A DNA stretch of 64,000 bases from assembly GCA_001910725.1 (NCBI GenBank), contig MJGA01000022.1, positions 310,001-374,000 of the forward strand. The letters are read 5' to 3'. Of the stretch, positions 12,257-24,696 are shown one piece after another. Position 1 is the stretch's first letter. Each line of letters opens with the position of its first letter. Origin of the DNA: Phanerodontia chrysosporium (Eukaryota > Basidiomycota > Agaricomycetes > Polyporales > Phanerochaetaceae). Made by a program: the position numbers and the translations under genes. Below the pieces are notes generated by a model, which worked only from the letters and a program-made list of their open reading frames with translations, was not told where the DNA came from and made no database searches.

Positions 12257-15200
12257 TCACTGCCGCGCCGCGAGTGCGGAGAGCAAGATGTCGTAGTCCA
12301 CTTTTGCAGCTAGGGACGCACGTTAAGTCGCGAACCTACACGGACTAGCGACACAGCGCAACACACCTTTCAGGATCAGCCGGACGAGGGTCTTCGCCAT
12401 CTCGGGGCGCTCGGCCTCCATGCGGCGCAGGCTCGGGATGCTGAGCTTCCACACGACGGCGGGGCGCTCGACGACGCACGTCGCGTTGCGCGGGCTCTCG
12501 CTGAGCGCGCTCAGCTCGCCCGCAATCGTGCCCGCGACCATGCTCTCCTCGGTGTCGGGCGTGTGCTCCGCAAAGTGGTACACGGCGCGCAGCACGCCGC
12601 TCTCGACGAGGTAGAGGCCGTCCGGCGCGTCACCCTGCGTCCACAGCACCGCGCCCTCGGGCAGCGTCTGCCGCTCGAGGTACGCCGCGAGTGGCGCAAA
12701 CTCCTCCCGGCGCACCTCGCCGTACGACGCGAACGCCTTCACAAGCGTCACGTACGGCTCCGGGTTCTCCGCGAGCGACAGGTCCGGCGAGTGATCCCGC
12801 GCGATCGTGCGCCAGCCCGCCTCGAGCAGCCGTGACCGCCGCGGCGTGCTGACGACGTCGTCGCCGAAGACGATGCCGTCCTCTTGCCGGCCTGGCAGTG
12901 CTGCAAAGGGGGTCCTGTTAGACGGGGCGTAAGAGGTGTACGCAAAGTGTGACGCACCTATGGCGTGACTCTCCACCTTCTGCGTCTGGAACCACGCGCG
13001 GAGGTATGCATTCTCGGTCCCTATAAGAACATTGTCAGCTTCAAGCAGCGCGATCCGAAGATATGCGAAGAGAACGCACACTCCAACGCATCATTGAACG
13101 TCGAGAAGAGCTCCACGCCCTCCATCTCGAGGAGGTCCACGCTCTGCAGCGCGCGCCCGATCGGCGTCTCAGCGGCGAAGCCGCAGAAGACGAGCACGAC
13201 GGCCTTGGCGCGCAGGAAGCGCTGCACGCGCACGAACGCCTCGGCCGCACTCATGTCGACGCCCGCGACGAGCGAAAGGTCGAGCACGAGGAAGCGCACC
13301 GGATTCGCGTGCCACTTCGGGCCGTCGACGAGCGTCCGCATCGTCTCTTCAACGTGTGTGATCGTCCCGAAGAAGAGGAAGCCCTGCAGCCGCATCACCG
13401 TCGTCTGCTTCGACACCTCCCGGATGAACGCGCGGTGGCTGCCCGGCCGCCGCACCGTCGACATGACGGTCTCGCCTGTGTGCAACGCGCGGATGCTCTG
13501 ACGCCTGGAGCTTTGAATGACGAAGAATAAACCTTCGTTGGAACATCAGTTAGCACCATTTCCCGACAAAACTACAAGAGTATTTACTCACAGCTAACAA
13601 TGATACCGAACAATACGCCGATGACGAAATCCCAGATAGTCATACAAATCATGATGCTGGCAATCGTGACATACTCCGTCCTGTAGCAACCATTTAGCCC
13701 TACACCGTCGTGCAAATGATATGGTACCCACCAATTTACACGGTGCCGGGTATCCCACAGCGCCTCCTTGACAAGGTCGATCCCGAGTACAAATATCAAT
13801 GCGCCCACAACCATTACAGCTGTGTGTTTGTCAATATTATGTCTGAGATATAGATAACGTCACACGCACGGATAAATGAGATGGGCCCTGTTCCTACAAA
13901 TAGAAGTACAGTGGTCGCGCCCGCGAGCATGAAGCCCGCGACGCGGTTGTCGCCTCCGACGCGATAGAACCTACCACCGGCGTCAGTTGACATCTCACCA
14001 ACGGCAGCAGCAAACAGACGCACAACAAGGTATTTACATAGACAAGATAGTTTGGCCTGTGGGCGTGGAATGAGCACCGTTTTAAGGACTGGAGGCTGAT
14101 GGAGATGCATACACTGTACCGAGAGCGCCGGCCAACAGATTCGAGTATCCGTGCGCGACGAGCTCCTTGTCGGTGTCGACATCGTGGTTCAGAGATACAG
14201 CTAGGCGTGCAGGCGGTGAGACATTCTGTGGCCAGAGGTAGAACCAGCGACGCACCGAGAGCAGGAACGTTCAAAGGCGGGTGCAAAATGTTAAAGAACA
14301 ACCTAGCACAGGCGGACTTGAGCATATTACGGGTATATGCTCCACTCAAGTCACTCACAACGCGAACTGCGTTGGCAGCGTCGCCCAAATAACACTCCAC
14401 CTTGTTGCGCTGAAATCTACCACGCCCATTCAGGATCATCTCCCGTGAGAATAAGCAGACACACGAGACACGCACCGTAGAAGGTGTAGAACCTCCACCA
14501 CGGGTCGTCGGCGGTGTCCATGTCGAACAGCCAGCCCGTCCGGCGGAGCGCGGTGAGGTCGAGACGTGCGGCCGCGACGACGACGTAGAACACGATAGGG
14601 ATAGTAATAAAATCTACGCGCCCGGGATGTCAAGATGCGTCAATGTCTGCAGTGGGGGGAGAACGCACAGAGCGGGAAGATGAGCTGGTGGTGGAACTTG
14701 TGCGTGATCAGGCGGAGCGCGACGGCGAGGACGAACGCGGGGAGCCAGAGGACTAGGTTGTGCAGGTTGAGGACGAGGAACTTGAACGTCTCGAGCGAGA
14801 GCGTGAACTCGTCGTCGTTCATGCGCGTGCTGACCGTCAGGCTGCAGCGCACCATGAGGGAGTTGGGTATATGTGAGAAAGAATGTGGACGTACCCAGTG
14901 ATTATCAAGAATACACCAACACCACCAATGCATCTGCACGGCACGGTCAGCGCTACGTGGAAATGAAGAGAGCAGGTACGCACCCGACGAGAATATGACG
15001 AGGAAAGAACCCGATAAGCGAACCCAAACGCAGAGCACCCAGGAGGAAGAAAGTAGCCCCTGCAGACAACAGTCAGCCACGCATATACCCAGCAGAACAC
15101 TACGCGCACCTGTCAAAAGAGACGAAAGCGCGAATGCAACAATAGTAGTGGAGATGATCTCGTGTTTATGTTCGGCGCCGATCTGGCTGGCGATGTCGTT

Positions 15201-16292
15201 CGCCAAGATGTGAAAGAATGGCTGCGAAGGGGCGATGAGCCGACGTCATGCGCAGTGCGGAAATGCAAGGTTATATGAGACATACCACGACCTCGATCAT
15301 CATGCTTCCATTCGCGCCCGCGAACCCGCTGCCGCCAAAGGAGTAGACGAGCTGCGACACGATGGCGCTGGGCGCACGTCAGTATGGATAGCGCGGAATG
15401 GAGAAGGGTCACGTACGAGACGAAGAACATGGATACACCGACACCACCGAGCCCCGTGAAGACACCCGTGGCCGGAAAGGCGATCATGCCATCTGCAGCG
15501 CTGCGTCAGAAATGTGCTCGAAGCCTAGATGACGCGGCACTCACAGGAAATGCCGTCCAGGATATTGAGGAGCGTGCCGAGCAGGACGGCGGCAGCGCCT
15601 TGACCGCGAGCGCAGGGACGTGCACGAGCTTGTCCGGGCGAGGCATCCACCCGCGAGCGTCCCGCGCGTAGTGCGCTTACCGACGGCATCGGCTCTGCGT
15701 GTCCATTGGCCTCGAGCACGGGCGGGGCGTGTCCGTTGGTGTAGGACGGCCGAGCGGATTCGAGGTCGCCGAGCAGCCGCGACCTCTCCGAGTAGCGGCG
15801 CGAGAGGACCTCGGTCGTGCTGCGAATGCTGGCCTCGGAGTGCACCGACGGTCGGCGCGCGGACTCGTGTATGCTCGGAAGCGGGCGCGTCACGGTCGGC
15901 GTGGGCAGCGACTCGTCGGACGCTGCTGGCGGGGGAATGGCTTCGTCAGAGGCGCGTGCAGCAAGGAGAAGCGAGAGGCCCGAGGGCTGGAACGAGCCGG
16001 ACGCCCCGCGCGACGGCGGCGCGGCGGTGGAGGCGGTGGAGAGTGTCTCTGTGGAGGACGACATGAGGTCCGTCGCGCTGTCTGTGGTGGCCTCCGAGCG
16101 GAGCGACGCAGCAATCGAGGGCGCGCGCTCTGGGGCGGCGTGAAGGGTGCGCGTAGGGAAGATGAAGGACTCGGAGGAGAGCGAGGAGAGCGGTGACTTG
16201 AGCGGCAGGCTCGAGAGTTGCATGGTGCTGTCGCGGATCGTCTCCTGCGCATGCGGGGCGAACTGGCGGGCGAGCTTGGAGTGGGAGGACAT
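12257..16292 (-). CDS. SulP (SLC26)-type transporter with STAS and cyclic-nucleotide-binding domains
   Basis: Membrane transporter of the fungal SulP group that resembles yeast YGR125W/Vsb1, a vacuolar protein linked to basic amino acid storage. Transported substrate not shown here. Order seen: about 200 Ser/Pro-rich cytosolic residues (exon 15690-16292), then hydrophobic SulP segments spread over many small exons ([37 protein letters not shown], a [13 protein letters not shown] block, [15 protein letters not shown]). Next come a STAS domain (about 13040-13500, [20 protein letters not shown]) and a C-terminal cNMP-fold (about 12390-12870, [14 protein letters not shown] and [16 protein letters not shown]). 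ATG at 16290-16292, TGA at 12257-12259. Every exon I checked joins in frame. It sits between the two divergent reductase copies. The cNMP fold may be a protein-interaction or regulatory module rather than a cAMP sensor. Confidence 0.85.
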
Positions 16293-17185
16293 GAAGCTTC
16301 GAGGTTGCAGCAGCCTAGGTGCATGGCCGGTGCGGTCAGGGTGGTAGACTTCGCAAAACGTTGAACTTTAGACGTACCCTGCACGGCTTAGGGGGGAGTC
16401 ATGCTCCTGAGGGTGCACCCCTGGGTCTCCTGCGTCATGGTTAGGTGCTCTTGCGTTTGCGCCTTTTATGCTCCTCGCCGCCGTGCCCGAGGGCCCTGCG
16501 AGTGACTCGGGGTCGGAAACGGCCCGTCCATGGCAACACTGGCAGCGGCGGACGGTGCGCTGGGGGTCGAGTGCGACGGTGAGGGGGAGAGATACGACCG
16601 AGCTGGAGATGCGATGTGTCGCTTATCGTTGAGAGTTCCGGGACGCCGTTATCGTGTCGTGTCGCAAATTCAGGGAATTAAAGACATTAGCCAAGGAACA
16701 CACACCACCCTCGTAGCCGTCGAGGCAGAAATGGACGGTGGATGCAGAAAGAGAACAATTTCGCCCATTTCTCTGAGCCTCCGCGATCCAGACCAGAGCT
16801 TGGCAGAACCGGCACTTGCCGGCCGCACCCCTTTCAGGAACTAGATCAATTGATGGGACTTTGCGGCCCCGCCGTGCGCTTGCCGTAAATGGCAACAGTC
16901 GTAGTCACCCGCCCGGTCGTGACTGCGCTCTCTCAAAGATGACATGCAAAGTACGTCAATTTTCAGTCTAAATTCTCAGCAACGGGACATTTGGATGCAC
17001 GGAGAACACCTCATGACTTGCGATCAAGGCGCCATCAGGCATGTGCGGTGGCAATAACGGAAGCTTCAGGACAATTCGCAGGGAGCTCTATGCACCGCAA
17101 AGCATCCGCTCTGCTGGATATCTAGGAGGTAAGCTGTGCACTTCAGCTATGCAGCGAACTCAGCGATTCTGCCTAGGGCCTCTTC

Positions 17186-17932
17186 TCAACGCGCGGTGCC
17201 CACATACACTACGGACGGGATCTCCGTCAACGAGGGCCATATTCGGCCTATCAGTCCCAGGCGTAGGGCCGCAAGGGTGGATAAGTTTAAGCTCACTTGA
17301 ATTTGGAATTTAGACCCTCGAACTTCAATCTCGCGCAAATCCTGACCCGTGGCGCCCCTTATCGAGGTGATTGCGCTGCAGAAATAAAGAACGTGGTTGA
17401 CTTTGCCGACGCACCTGCACATATTGTTGAACGTGAACCTCGGCACTGTTTCCCCCTGTGAGAGAGACTGGACGAGGAGACATCCTGTTCTCAAGCAACT
17501 GCCGGTAAGCGAAGACTGCCGACGGGTCAAAGAGCAGGTGTCGATGTCAGCAGAGCACATCCTTCCCGTACCCATACAATCACCTGGCCTACATTTTCGT
17601 GGCGAGCCCCTTTGGCTGTGCAATTGACGTATACCGCGCAATGGTCCCAGTCTCGTGAGCATCCAGACGCTCTTCAGACCCAGACGTTGCGATGGATGTT
17701 CCGCGCGGCCTCGCAGACTCGGGCTCGGACGTTCGGAGGCAACATGTCGTTCTGGCCCTGGTCCGCCAGAAGCGGCAAATGCCGTGATGCGCTGGCGCAG
17801 CGGAGCGCCTTCGGACTTATCCCAACCGTCATGAACTCGGCGACCTCGTTTATGCTCGATCTTCAAGTACTCTGTGTTATACTCAGTACAACGGGATACA
17901 AACGATACGAACGAATCAATAGTGGCTTTCAA
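17186..17932 (-). CDS. Doubtful 248-codon frame, no recognised domain
   Basis: A single uninterrupted minus-strand frame in the long spacer between the SulP gene and reductase copy 2. Its translation is Arg/Ser/Gly-rich and resembles no family I know. An alternative minus-strand frame over 17430-17860 looks more protein-like (for example LADQGQNDMLPPNVRARV) but contains stops. The region may therefore be a decayed gene rather than an active one. No convincing promoter or splice pattern supports it. Confidence 0.2.
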   Translation of the reverse strand: MKATIDSFVSFVSRCTEYNTEYLKIEHKRGRRVHDGWDKSEGAPLRQRITAFAASGGPGPERHVASERPSPSLRGRAEHPSQRLGLKSVWMLTRLGPLRGIRQLHSQRGSPRKCRPGDCMGTGRMCSADIDTCSLTRRQSSLTGSCLRTGCLLVQSLSQGETVPRFTFNNMCRCVGKVNHVLYFCSAITSIRGATGQDLREIEVRGSKFQIQVSLNLSTLAALRLGLIGRIWPSLTEIPSVVYVGTAR

Positions 17933-19212
17933 GCTCTAACACAAGCTAGGCTCCTCTATACTGCTTAGGGTCTGACTTGAAGTAGTTGCAGTCATCTTTC
18001 GTCGTACACTCACTCAGAACTCATAGCACTTTACTCAAAGACTTTTCAGCGCATACAACGATGTCCGGAGTGCCAATCTCACTAAATAATGGGTCCTGAA
18101 CTTAGATAACAGGCTCCGACATGCACTCGAAGGACGTTCGTTGAAATGTTCAAGATGCCGTAAGGATATACGCGCCCCAAGGGAATCACACATCGCTCTC
18201 AGGGTTCCAGACCGCTTCCGTCATCTCAAACCACTTGATACCAGCCGCAGCAACGAATTTTCTTATCGCCAGAGTCAGAGTGCCCTACAGCGCAAAATGT
18301 CTCTTTCCAACATCTCGGAGTTCCGCGTGAGTCTAAGAGTCATCGACTCACAATGCTCGTGAAGCCCTCCTCTGAACCGCGTCTTGCAGGTGTCACCGCA
18401 ACGAAGCCTAGTCTCGCATCGGGCAGCTTTGTGGCGGTCGCTCCGTTCTCATTAGGCGCTTGAAGCGTATAACCGCCGGAAGAGCGGTACAACGCGCAAT
18501 TTGACCCCAGCGAAGGCCTTCCTTATCCCACGCCTCGCAGCCGGCCACTCAGCTCGCAGCCTCTGTCAGCTGTGCTACCTCATCGTCCCTCCGGTGCCGT
18601 ATTCCCGTCCAGCGAAGGCCGAGGGGCTTAGAACGTAACGTTACGTCTTACGTCGGAGGTACAGTTTAAGCTGGTCTATTCTGAGTTGTCCTGATTATTG
18701 GATACAGTACACCAGGATCTCAGTGCTGGCCGTGCTGCAAGTGTTGAAGCTGGAGACTCGGGAGGCGTCCTCGCAGGGTATAGCCAGCATATACGTAAGT
18801 AGTCATGGCTTCAGAGCGACGTCTGCTATCAACGCGTTCCACCTGTAGACGAAAGCGGCTTGACGGTCCAGCTTTCGCTCACCATCGGACGTCGTATTTT
18901 CGAGTATCTCCGAGATGAGCGTGCCCTCCCTGACTGTATTCTATGCCCGGCGATCGCGGAAGTCGTATCGCAGAACCCTCGAGTTCGGCCCAACTCTACT
19001 ATCGCGTAGGCATACGAATGAACCCGAAAGCCATGTTTACCGAACACGGTGACGTAGCGCGCGCAGCCGGCCAATAAGCAGTGTCTACCATCGTCCCGAC
19101 GCACGAAATAGCCGTCGCAACCTCCATTCTGCATGGCTATCGTGGTCGCCGGTCCGTACACCTGCGTTTGCAGCCCGGTTATCCTGGTGCCGGCGAGCTA
19201 GCTCACTCAGAG

Positions 19213-19218
19213 TATAAA
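19213..19218 (+). promoter_or_regulatory. TATA box of reductase copy 2
   Basis: TATAAA about 110 bases upstream of the ATG at 19323. Spacing matches the TATA-like site of copy 1, as expected if the promoter was duplicated with the gene. Confidence 0.6.
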
Positions 19219-19322
19219 AGACTTGCGGCCTCAAGATGGACACTAACAACATACAGGAGATCGACTCATTCGGAAACACACACAACTCATAGACTTAGAC
19301 CTCGTTCTTCTACACCTCCCTA

Positions 19323-22300
19323 ATGGACCCCAAGACCGCCAACCCCGACGCCCTCAAGGTCCTCCCCGTCGCCCCCCTGCCGCGGACGCACGCACGCTCC
19401 TCGCCCACATTCACGCCGCCACCGCTCGACGGCACGCTCACGCTCGCCGAGATGTGGGACTGGCACGCGCAGCACTCGCCCGCGCACCCGCTCTTCGAGT
19501 ACGCAGACGACGCCGGGCGCGTCACTGCGATCGCGTGGCCCGCGGCCGCACGTGCAATGCATCGCGCCGGACGCAGCGTGCGGCGCCTCGTCGAGGAGCA
19601 TCCTGTGGACACAGGCAGGAAGCCCGTCGTGGCCATCCTCGCGTCGTCAGGTGCCGTCCTCCCGCTTCCGTGCTGGCAGCTCGTGCTGACGCGCTGCCCA
19701 CAGACACGATCACATACGCGACGACGCTCGTCGGCGTGCAGCGCGCGCGGCTCGTCGCCTTCCCGCTCTCGCCGCGCAACTCGCCGGCGGCGGTCGCGCA
19801 CCTGCTCACCAAGACCGCTGCGGAGTACGTCCTCGTCGGGCCCGAGCCCGCGCTCCAGGAGCTCGCGGCCGCGGCTTTCGAGGCGATGCGCGAGCAAGGT
19901 GCGCCGGTGCCGCACCGCGGGCACATGCCCGTGTTCGAGGACCTGTACAACGACGCGCCCGTGGAGCCCCTGCCCTCCCTCGGGACGCATTTCGACGAGC
20001 CGACGGTGATGATGCACTCGTCGGGCTCGACGGCGTTCCCGAAGCCGATCACATGGACGCACTATCGCCAGCTGATGTGCGGTCGTATGCCATGTAGGTC
20101 GCTGCCGCAATTCTCCAGGGACCATGCCGTGCTGACTTGTGTTTTCGTGCAGACTATGGCGAGCAGGACCTCACGGGCGTTCGCGTCGCCTGTCATACGC
20201 TGGCTGTCTTCCACGCTATGGGAATTCTGCAGCTGGGCTTCGTGGTATGCATATATGCATCTCGGGCCTTTGCGTCGACTCACTCGCTGTGCAGACCTGC
20301 ACCGGGATGATTATGAACGTCTTCAAGCCCCAATCCCCGGCGCGCGTTCCTGCTCCTGATGTCATGCTCGACGCCATCATCGCCACCAAGAGCGAGCTCA
20401 TATACTGCGTTCCGAGCTTCGTTGAGGTGCGTGCAGGCTCTAGAATAGTGGAGTGCCGCTCTAAAGTCTCATCAGGAATGGGCGAGACTTCCGGCATCTG
20501 TTGACGTTCTCAGGAAGACGAAGGGCATCGTAAGTAAATCCGTCATGCATTTGGCTGGTTTGTCTTATGTAGTTCCAGATGTATGGAGGCGGTCCCCTCA
20601 CGAAGGAGGTCGGCGACCAGCTCACGGCCGCTGGTATCCCCCTTTACCCTTTGTACGGCACGTCAGAGTACGGAGGCATGGTTGTGATGCTTCCAAGTAA
20701 GTGCACATGCGGGTAAACAAGGGCTAGCTATTGACCGTTTCACCGACACAGAATCTGCCGATGAGGACTGGGAATACTTCCGTATTCCCGATCAGCTCAA
20801 GGCACACTTCATCCCACATGAAGACGGCAACGTTCAGCTAGTACTCTTGGTACGCTACTCGCTGCCCGACCACTCCGCCTCTCAGCTGATGTCCCCCAGC
20901 CTTGTGCATTCCAGGTGCCGTCCGTCATCAACACCGTCGTGGACGGCGTCCCCGGCTACAACACAAACGACATCCTCGCGCCACACCCCACGAAGCCTGG
21001 CTACTACAAAGTTGTCGGCAGGGCCGACGACCAGATCATGCACAGCACGGGTGAGAAGACGAACCCTGGTCCGCTCGGTGCGTTACTTTTGTTCGTGGCG
21101 GCCCAAAGGCTCATCAGCTGATGCATGATCTCTAGAGGCAATTCTGAATCAGGATCCGCATGTCAAGTGTGCAGTCATGTTCGGCAGGGGCAGGTTCAGT
21201 GCCGGTGTTGTCATCGAACCCATGCCCGATTTCGCGTTCGACCCCGCAGATGAGACAAAGCTCAGCGAGTTCCGGAATTTGATTTGGTAATTGTTCTCAC
21301 TCCCCGTTGGAGACTGTCTGTCCTCACTCGTGTTCATAGGCCGACCGTGGAGAGAATGAACGAGTATGCCCCGCAGCATTCACGACTGTTCAAGGAGGTC
21401 AGGTGCACATCTCATCGTCGTTCCTGGTCATATATTGACTGTCCGCACCAGATGATCATGGTCGCCTCGCCACACAAGCCTTTCACGTACACTGCGAAGA
21501 ACACTGCACGGCGGCAAGCCATCATCCACGACTACGCCTCCGAGATCGAGGCGCTCTACGCAGCCGCAGACGAAACCGCGCAGGCGGACCTCGCGCCCCC
21601 AGCTTCGTGGGCGTACGAGCCCGCGAAGGCGTTCGTGCGCGCCGTGGTCTCTCGCGTACTTGGACACGCGCCAGCGACGAAGCCGACCTCTTCCAGCACG
21701 GCTGCGACAGCCTCAAGGCGACGTGGATCCGGAACGCACTGCTGCACGCCCTGCGCGACACTACCGCCGTCGATACGCGCGCCGTCCCGGGCAACTTTGT
21801 CTACCAGCATCCGTCCGTCGACGCCCTCGCGCACTACGTCGCAGGCCTCGCGGGCGCGGGCGGCGAGGAGGGCTCGGAGCAGGAGCGTGCGGTCAAGTTC
21901 ATGCTCAGCATCGTTGAGAAGTACACGCGGGGCCTGCCGGTACACGTCCCGTCGGCGCCTGCGCCGGAGGGCGAGGTCGTGCTCGTCACCGGCACGACTG
22001 GCGCGCTCGGCGCAAGCCTGCTTTCGCAGCTCGTGCAACAGGCGACCGTGAAGCGCGTGTATGCGCTCAACCGCAAAAGCAGCACACCCCTCGCGGACCG
22101 CCAGAAAGCCAGCCTGGAGGAGCGGGGGTACGATGCGGCTGTCCTGTCCTCCGACAAGTTGGTCCTTGTGGAGACGGCTGTCGAAGAAGAGAGGATTGGC
22201 CTCCTCGAAGAACTGTACGAGCATATTCGCACGTCCGTCACTCGTATAATTCACAATGGTATGTACCCTCTCAAGACAGTTGTGATCGCCGGCATAGTAG

Positions 22301-23207
22301 CTGACGAAACTGACAGCATGGCCGGTCAACTTCAACATGTCCCTCCGCTCATTCGAGCCAAGCGTGCGGGGCGTGCGCAACCTCATCGACCTCGCGCTCG
22401 CCTCGCCTCACCCGGTACCGCCACAAATCGTCTTCATCAGCTCCATCGGCGTGTTCCGCGACATCGACGTCTCGAAGCCGATGCTCGAGGAGGCCATCGA
22501 CGCCCACGTCGCCGCAGGCACGGGCTACAGCGAGTCGAAGTGGGTGTCGGAGACGATCCTGGGCATCGCGACGCGCGAGCGCGGCGTGCCGACGACGACG
22601 GTGCGCGTCGGCCAGATGACGGGGTCGTCCGCTGGTGCGTGGAACGCGCAGGAGTGGTTCCCGTCACTCGTCAAGTCCAGCGTATATCTCGGCTGCATCC
22701 CGGTCCTGGACAAGGTGCGCGCTCATGTGTTCTCCAGCCGCGGGCCCCTCCTGACCGCCTCATCTGCCAGTCTGTCTCGTTCATCCCCATCGACCCCTCC
22801 GCGACGGCGGTCATCGAGATGATGTCCGCCTCCGCGCGCACGCTCCATCTCGCACACCCGCAGCCCGTGCACTGGCGCGCGCTCACCGCGCCCATCGCGC
22901 GGGAGTTCGGCCTCGCAGAGGTGCCGTACGGCGAGTGGCTCGCGCGCCTCGAGAAGAGCGGGCGTGGGCTCGGCGCCGCGGACGAGGTCGAGATGATGCG
23001 GCGCAACCCCGCACTGAAGCTCTTCGAGTTCTTCAGCGAGAGCCAGCACATCCTCGACCGCTCGCCAGAGGCGATGGGCATCGCGCGCATGGACGTCACG
23101 CAGGCCCTAAAGGCTGCGCCCTCGCTGCGAACGTTGCCACCGCTGGGGCTAAAGATGTGATGAGCTATGTGGGGTACTGGAGGCGAATTGGGTTCCTACC
23201 GCAGTAA
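19323..23207 (+). CDS. NRPS-like adenylate-forming reductase, A-T-R (copy 2)
   Basis: Same reaction type and domain order as copy 1, transcribed away from it. Seen: A domain with SSGSTAFPKPITW, MYGG and GRADDQIMHSTGEKTNPG; T domain with GCDSLKATW; R domain with VTGTTGALGASLL and YSESK. Introns lie at the same sites as in copy 1. All donors begin GT, though one is weak (gtcagg near 21400). Two breaks appear against copy 1. One base is missing between 21675 and 21676 (GHAP then DEADLFQHG), just upstream of the phosphopantetheine serine. One base is missing around 23143-23152, causing an early TGA at 23158-23160 and moving the last 18 or so residues (AKDVMSYVGYW and beyond) to another frame, which ends at TAA 23205-23207. 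Pseudogene or sequence error. Otherwise complete. Confidence 0.85.
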
Positions 23208-23494
23208 CGGGCTTTTAGTCAGGCTTCAAATACTGAAATAGTCAATATTCAATACGCATAGATCTGATAGAGTATATAGAGAACTTATAGAATCAATGTC
23301 CTAGAATTTATGTGACTAGTCGTATGCATCTCTGATGATGGATATTTCTGCAACAAACAGTGCAATTATGACTCGGCTTACTGTACAGCATGAGTCGCCT
23401 GATACATTAGACAACCAATACAAGAACACAACAAAGCGCGACGACGAGTTCGATGCAAGACAAAATACCGAGAGCAATCATGTAGACGTTAACC

Positions 23495-24677
23495 TCAGCA
23501 CAGGACTCCAGCGCCGACGCCGACGCCAGCACCAATTCCGCCGATGACCTTGCGAGGGACGGTGCCTTTCATACCGGCGCGCTGAAGCATGGAGAACCAG
23601 CTGTTCTTCTTGACCGCAGCGCCCCAGAAGGTGCGCTGAGCCCAAGCGGCAGATGTACCTAGGGCGCGAATCACTGAGCAACCGATGAGTCTGTGGTCGA
23701 TGAGCATGCACGGACCTTTGACTGGTCCAAACGGCCCGAAGCCAAACAGACTCATCAGCGGGCGCAGGACCCAGGACTCGGGGATCAGCAAGGCCGTCGC
23801 GGTGAATAAGAGCGTATCGAGCAGAATAGGATGTTGTTCAGCGAGATCGCCTGTAGCAGTGTGACTAAGGATCTAATAGCTTCGAAATGATGGCATATAC
23901 CTGTAGTGACGACCAGCTTCTCTATGAGGGGATTGATCCTGTCGAGAGAGGCGCGAAAACTTTCAATCTTGTCCTCTGGCATGCCGTGCTTCTGAGCAAA
24001 ATTCAGAAGGGCCGCTTCCGCCTTCCCGAACACGATCCTTGTCATGTTCTGCCGGTGAGCATGACCAGGAGCATGGTCGGGGGTGGAAAGGCTTGCTGCA
24101 GTTCCTTGAGTACTTCCTGGAGCGCGAGAGCGATCTCGCCGGAGACGTCTTCGCTGACGAACCCTTGGTCCGTGAGATAAGTGAAGTCTTTCTTGAGCGC
24201 GTTCGCCTCATAGAGGACCTCTTTGAACGTCGTCCTGAACGCCAGTACATTGTCTTCAAGGTGCCACGCCTTGATCGCGTCGTTGAGGTCCTTGTCTGCT
24301 TCCTTCAGCAGCCCGCTGCCGAACGACTCGATCTTCTCCCACGAAGGAAGCTTCAACGAGTTGGACGCCTGGTCTTCGATCTTGCGGCGTATGTCTATCG
24401 TGTGGGGCAAAATAAGTGGGGATGTGGCGCAAGGGACGGGCGCTTGGATAATACCTGAGAACTTGCGCGATGCCCAGTCCCAAGGGCCCTCCCAAAACCT
24501 GTATACGCATGTTCAACATGGTATTACGGCATGAGCCTGTACTCACGATGTGACTCTCGTGGTCGCCTCCGATTGTAAGACGATCGAAGTTGGCGCAGCA
24601 TGATTCAGAGATACAAATATGAATAAGAGGGACAGAGCGATGCAAAGCACCCGGATAATCGTCTTGACCGCTCTCAT
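23495..24677 (-). CDS. Predicted secreted/membrane protein with ISG12/IFI6-like C-terminus (copy 1)
   Basis: ATG at 24675-24677 opens a clear signal peptide (MRAVKTII, then a Leu/Ile/Phe core ending NHAAP). After two small introns there is a long amphipathic helical region (about residues 60-230), then a hydrophobic segment and the block FGFGPFGPVKG/TSAAWAQ, which resembles the Ifi-6-16 family (Pfam PF06140). Those are small hydrophobic membrane proteins of animals and fungi. The protein ends with a Gly/Val tail, TGA at 23495-23497. One base seems missing from a C5 run (GGGGG on the plus strand, 24079-24083): FPPP continues as DHAPGHAHRQ only in the next frame. Function unknown. Family call is by motif resemblance. 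A tandem paralogue follows upstream. Confidence 0.6.
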
Positions 24678-24696
24678 CTCGGCTGAGACGGAAGGA

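Larger units (their letters stand above)
16293..19322. other. 3-kb divergent intergenic region
   Basis: Lies between the SulP gene (minus) and reductase copy 2 (plus). It must hold both promoters but is unusually long for this window. It contains one 248-codon minus-strand frame (17186-17932, listed separately) and a near-palindrome around 18632-18650 (AACGTAACGTTACG). The stretch 18830-19160 looks like broken coding sequence, but I cannot match it to a family. Confidence 0.4.

Noticed and set aside
18632..18650. Near-palindrome AACGTAACGTTACG as a regulator site
   Set aside because: Single occurrence and no known cognate factor. It could be chance.
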